A DNA stretch of 64,000 bases, taken from the NCBI RefSeq assembly GCF_030272615.1, contig NC_081405.1:25498272-25562271 (forward strand), written 5' to 3'. Positions 61,819 through 64,000 of this stretch are shown in pieces. The notes beneath the pieces are model-generated. The model saw only the letters and a list, made by a program, of their open reading frames with translations. It did not search any database and was not told where the DNA came from. The DNA comes from Cryptomeria japonica. Taxonomy: Eukaryota > Streptophyta > Pinopsida > Cupressales > Cupressaceae. A program made the translations under genes and the position numbers. Each line of letters begins with the position of its first letter. The stretch's first letter is position 1.

Positions 61819-62633
61819 ACCATCATTTTTATTTCCAATGATTTGATCCTCAGGGTGATTCTTTTGCTAGGTGTTTCTTCTTCATGTTCACTCTCAGATT
61901 GATCTTCATCTTCAACATATGGTTCTTCAATCTGAGTAATTGAGTTTTGCCTTCCTTTATGTATATCTTCATCTACTTTTACATGTACACTCTCAATTAC
62001 CTTTAGTCTTTTGTTGAAACACTTGTAGGCCTTGCTATGAGTAGAGTACCCCAAGAAGATACCTTCATCACTTCTTGAATCAAAACTTCCTAATCCATCT
62101 TCATCTCTTTTGATAAAACACTTGCTACCAAACACCTTGAAATACTTGACTGATGGTTTCCTATCATACCATAACTCATAAGGTGTCATTCTATTGTTTA
62201 CTCTTAATTTTAGTCTATTTAGTGTACATACAATAGTGTGAACTGCCTCTTTCCAATAAACATCAGGAAGATTAGCCTCATTCAACATTGTCCTTGCCAT
62301 CTCCTTGTCTGTTATGTTCTTCCTTTCCACAACACCATTTTGGTGTGGTGTCCTAGGGTTAGAATATTGTCTTCTGATTCCATGTCTCTCATAGTACTCT
62401 TCAAACTCATTTGATGTGAACTCACCTCCATGGTTTGATCTCAGACATTTCAGCTTGTAACCATTATCTTTATCAACCACTTTCTTGAAGACCATGAATC
62501 TCTCAAATGCTTTTGATTTGTCTTGCAAGAAGGTAACCCATGTCATCTTTGAGAAGTCATCTATGAGAAGCATGAAGTATCTTTCTCCATTTAGGGCACT
62601 TGTTCTTGTAGGTCCACAAAAATCTCTATGCAC
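61815..62633 (-). pseudogene. Element G integrase
   Basis: 272-residue open frame: MHRDFCGPTRTSALNGERYF, LIDDFSKMTWVTFLQDKSKA, FKKVVDKDNGYKLKCLRSNH then GGEFTSNEF, and PHQNGVVERKNITDKEMART. The second catalytic Asp of the usual RSDNGGEF reads RSNHGGEF, so the enzyme is probably inactive. Confidence 0.88.
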
Positions 62634-63181
62634 AAGATCTAAAGGCCTTGTGGTAGAATATTATTTTGTTTTGAAGCTAACTTTGGTTTGTTTTCCTTTT
62701 TGACACTCATCACAAAAGGTGCTTGCTGGCTTAATAATTTGAGTTTCTTGCTTACCCTAACAAGATTATCAAACTTGATGTGGCCTAGTCTTCTATGCCA
62801 TAACTAACTCTCATAAACTTGTCCCATCATACATTGAGACTCAAAGCATTCCTTAAGATTATATACATCTTCATCTGTTCATTTTCCTCCAGCAACAAGC
62901 TGACCACTGCTCTCTTTTTTAATTTCACAGCCCTTGGAATTAAATGTGAACTTATATCCTTTGTCACACATTTAACTCACACTTAGCAAATTGTGTTTCA
63001 TACCTTTCACATAATATACATCATGAGCTTTCAGCTTGCCATCAATATTAAGTGTGCCCTTGCCTTTTATCTTGATTGAAGAATGGTGTCCGAACCTCAC
63101 AGAACCACCATTCCAATCTTCTAATTTGATGAATTTCTTTTTATCACCAGTAATGTGGTTGGACCACCCACTGTCAACTAC

Positions 63182-63660
63182 TCACAATTTTTTCCTTTCA
63201 ACATGTAGGGCACTTTGAACAATCAAACTCGACTCAGTCGTATCTTTATCCTTTTCTAGCCAAACTTGTTTGATTTCTTTCTTCTTTTCTGTTGTCTCAT
63301 TCTGTTCTGATTTTGCATTAGGTTCAGTTGTTGACACTGTCTTCTTTTGCTTAGCTGTCCTAAGCTTACAATGTTTTGCAATGTGGCCCAAGTTTTGACA
63401 ATGATAGCATTTTACATTTACATTGAATGATGAGTTTAATAATCTATTGTAGGATTGAGATATAGTTCTCCTACATTCATAGCTCCTATGACCATACTCA
63501 TTACAATGATAACAAACAACATTCATATCCCTAAGAGCAACAAATTAATTTCTACTTTCAAAAATAGGAGACCTATGCTTAAGCCTACATTCTACAATTC
63601 TATAATTCTATGTCCATAAGTATTACATTTATAGCAGTAGCCATGGAATTGAGGTGCATG
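63182..63660 (-). pseudogene. Element G gag zinc-knuckle region
   Basis: Two intact knuckles, CYHCNEYGHRSYEC (about 63511) and CYHCQNLGHIAKHC (about 63409), follow a third, decayed one (CYKCNTYGHRIIEL, about 63630). After a Lys/Glu-rich linker the protease begins (VVDSGWSNHITGD) beyond a stop. Multiple knuckles are known in some plant Copia lineages. Confidence 0.75.
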
Positions 63661-63772
63661 CCAATCATTATTGAAGTTATTTCTCATTTGTCTTCTTGGA
63701 TCAACATAGTTCGGTCTTCTTGAGCTCACCCTTCGTGTATCCTTGACCTTTGTGAAGCCTCCATTATCAACA

Positions 63773-64000
63773 TGTTGGCATTATGGATGAATTGATTATG
63801 GCTGCATTGATATTTTTTCATTGATGCCAACACTAGCTGTTATGACTGGTTATGGACAGACAATTTTGGTTACTGGTAGAAGATCTAGTGTTACCGGAAA
63901 AAGAGACTATCTGTTGGACACTTACGACATGTTTGGATCAATGAAGTATGTATGATTTTATGTGTTATATGTTTCTAGAGTATGTTTTGGTCAGTTGGTA
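63773..64000 (+). repeat. Start of another LTR (element H), cut by the window end
   Basis: TGTTGGCATTATGGATGAAT and TCATTGATGCCAACACTAGC match the LTR start of element E (TGTTGGCCATTTGGAG..., TCATTGATGCCAATACTAGC). It interrupts the gag of G. Whether a whole element or a solo LTR follows cannot be seen. Confidence 0.7.

Larger units (their letters stand above)
59826..63772 (-). mobile_element. Element G: decayed Copia retrotransposon with several zinc knuckles
   Basis: Minus strand order: gag zinc knuckles (63650-63440), protease (DSGWSNHITG), integrase (62633-61815), RT (61818-60900), RNase H (60640-60257) and PPT (CCAAAGGGGGAGAT, 59882-59869). Only about 43 bp that may be 3' LTR remain (59868-59826). 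The gag is cut at 63773 by another LTR. Many frameshifts and stops. Confidence 0.85.

Overview
The window looks like nuclear DNA of a seed plant with a large, repeat-rich genome, probably a conifer or other gymnosperm. The evidence is one plant kinesin-12 gene stretched by multi-kilobase introns, nested Copia and Gypsy LTR retrotransposons, a plant-type LINE, and PPR-gene debris with a gymnosperm look. The species assignment is inference. No tRNA, rRNA or CRISPR array was seen.

Layout: 1-232 is a gag scrap of one Copia element, cut by the 3' LTR of a decayed Tnt1-like Copia element (A, minus strand, 233-about 4290). A decayed LINE follows on the plus strand (about 4437-7165). Element B (9180-14211, flanking AAATG duplications) is a complete but non-autonomous Copia-type element: it has LTRs, PBS, gag, protease and PPT, but an unrecognised acidic ORF replaces integrase, RT and RNase H. 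The only clear host gene is a KIN-12A/B-type phragmoplast kinesin on the minus strand (16865-34752). I resolve 16 coding exons giving about 1,339 residues. Two introns appear to be GC-AG. Its first coding exon is partly duplicated in tandem, and its introns hold PPR pseudogene remnants, tandem duplications and a CGAGTC-rich inverted-repeat element.

From 36 kb to the end the window is stacked retrotransposons. A solo LTR with ATTAC duplications lies at 36409-37166. Element C (38146-44139, TGTTA duplications) is a young full-length Copia element whose polyprotein is one frame broken only by stop codons. Element D (minus, 46105-48936, continuing at 56735-56936) is a Copia copy split by element F and joined head-to-head to a sister copy E (plus, 56937-about 59825). 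Element F (48937-56734, CCAAG duplications) is a complete Gypsy-type element that also carries only gag and protease, plus a proline/arginine-rich extension and repeated GGCGCC-core palindromes in its LTR and leader. Element G (minus, 59826-63772) is a decayed Copia copy with several zinc knuckles, interrupted by another LTR (H) at 63773.

Interaction: the kinesin is the functional cell gene, predicted to act at the phragmoplast midline during cytokinesis. B and F have intact replication signals but no polymerase or integrase, so they would need enzymes supplied by autonomous relatives (inference). The most interesting items are these two gag-protease-only elements, the palindromic modules of F, and the structural oddities of the kinesin gene.
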